Source: Akkermansia muciniphila
GTDB lineage: Bacteria > Pseudomonadota > Gammaproteobacteria > Burkholderiales > Burkholderiaceae_C
Length of the DNA: 7,196 bases
Reading direction: 5' to 3'
Assembly: GCA_943327015.2 (NCBI GenBank)
Contig: CALPVM020000118.1
Coordinates: 1 to 7,196 of the forward strand
In this document: piece by piece, positions 6,711 through 7,196 of the stretch
Numbering within the stretch: position 1 is the first letter of the stretch
Layout of the letters: each line of letters begins with the position of its first letter
The notes under the pieces: generated by a model
The model's input: the letters and a program-made list of their open reading frames with translations, nothing else
The model's database searches: none
What the model was told of the DNA's origin: nothing
Translations under genes and position numbers: made by a program

Positions 6711-7196
6711 ATGACAACAGTGTACGACTTTGAGGCCTTACAAATTAACGGCAAGCCCGTTGCTTTGAGTCAGTTTAAAGGTAAAGTGATGTTAATAGTC
6801 AATACAGCCAGTGCTTGCGGCTTTACGCCCCAATTTGGTGGATTGGAAGAACTGCACAAATCCTACGGTAGCAAAGGTTTGGTGGTGCTGGGTTTTCCTT
6901 GCAACCAGTTTGCATCGCAAGACAAAGGCAGTAACGACCAGATTGCCGAGTTTTGCCAAATCAACTATGGCGTTAGCTTTCCCATGATGGCCAAGATTGA
7001 CGTTAATGGCGGCAGTGCCCATCCTTTGTACCAATGGATGTGTAAAGAAGCCCCTGGACTTTTAGGCAGCAAAGCCATTAAGTGGAACTTCACCAAGTTT
7101 TTAATCGCTAAAGATGGGTCCGTACGCAAACGCTATGCACCGACTGATACGCCCGCAAGTTTGGCTGAAGACATTGAAGCCGCTTTAGCAGAATAA
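6711..7196 (+). CDS. Glutathione peroxidase family thiol peroxidase (cysteine type, BtuE-like)
   Basis: Reduces hydrogen peroxide and organic hydroperoxides; cytoplasmic, with no signal peptide. At 161 residues it is the compact monomeric-type size. The thioredoxin-fold GPx signature is complete: NTASACGFTPQ with peroxidatic Cys36 (cysteine, not selenocysteine), GFPCNQF at 61-67, catalytic Gln70, and WNF with Trp125 and Asn126, giving the full Cys-Gln-Trp-Asn tetrad. Cys82, in EFCQINYG, is at the resolving-cysteine position of the thioredoxin-dependent GPx group (yeast Gpx3 uses Cys36/Cys82), so the electron donor is probably thioredoxin rather than glutathione despite the family name. Start: ATG 6711 with GGAG at 6702-6705. 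The stop TAA is the last three bases of the window, so the gene is complete, but its downstream neighbour is unseen. It is transcribed away from the cyclase gene across a 111-bp shared region; no OxyR-type site was recognised there. Confidence 0.95.
   Translation: MTTVYDFEALQINGKPVALSQFKGKVMLIVNTASACGFTPQFGGLEELHKSYGSKGLVVLGFPCNQFASQDKGSNDQIAEFCQINYGVSFPMMAKIDVNGGSAHPLYQWMCKEAPGLLGSKAIKWNFTKFLIAKDGSVRKRYAPTDTPASLAEDIEAALAE

Overview
The window looks like ordinary chromosome from a betaproteobacterium, most likely order Burkholderiales. The evidence is the LplT-type transporter (N-terminus MKRGFYTIM, then an AQFFSSLADNAL-like first helix), the alanine racemase beginning MPRPIQA, their divergent arrangement with radA behind alr, and the DLSARTEQ-type chemoreceptor. 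Base composition is near 50% GC by eye, lower than most Burkholderia or Ralstonia. This would suit a Limnobacter- or Polynucleobacter-like lineage, but that placement is a guess. I see no mobile element, CRISPR array, tRNA, rRNA or prophage gene, and no patch of clearly foreign composition.

Layout from left to right: (1) the first 467 codons of a membrane chemoreceptor (MCP), minus strand, cut by the left edge; (2) a 104-bp gap; (3) radA, minus; (4) alr, minus, only 2 bp upstream of radA, so alr-radA is probably one transcript; (5) a 123-bp divergent intergenic region; (6) lplT, plus; (7) a 17-bp convergent junction; (8) a membrane diguanylate cyclase with six predicted helices and a GGEEF domain, minus; (9) a 111-bp divergent intergenic region carrying three TTACGG hexamers; (10) a complete cysteine-type glutathione peroxidase, plus, whose stop codon is the last three bases. 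There is no gene-free stretch above 300 bp.

Functionally, alr (D-Ala for peptidoglycan) and lplT (lysophospholipid flipping across the inner membrane) both serve the envelope, and radA serves recombinational repair. The MCP and the diguanylate cyclase are two separate signal-transduction proteins, one for taxis and one for c-di-GMP output. The peroxidase detoxifies hydroperoxides and shares its upstream region with the cyclase.

I did not find a convincing undescribed system. The points most worth a second look are: an MCP whose first methylation helix has lost two of the three usual Glx acceptor positions; a repeated and inverted TTACGG hexamer between the cyclase and peroxidase genes; an eight-cytosine run inside lplT; and an unassigned six-helix sensor module on the cyclase, with two competing start codons.
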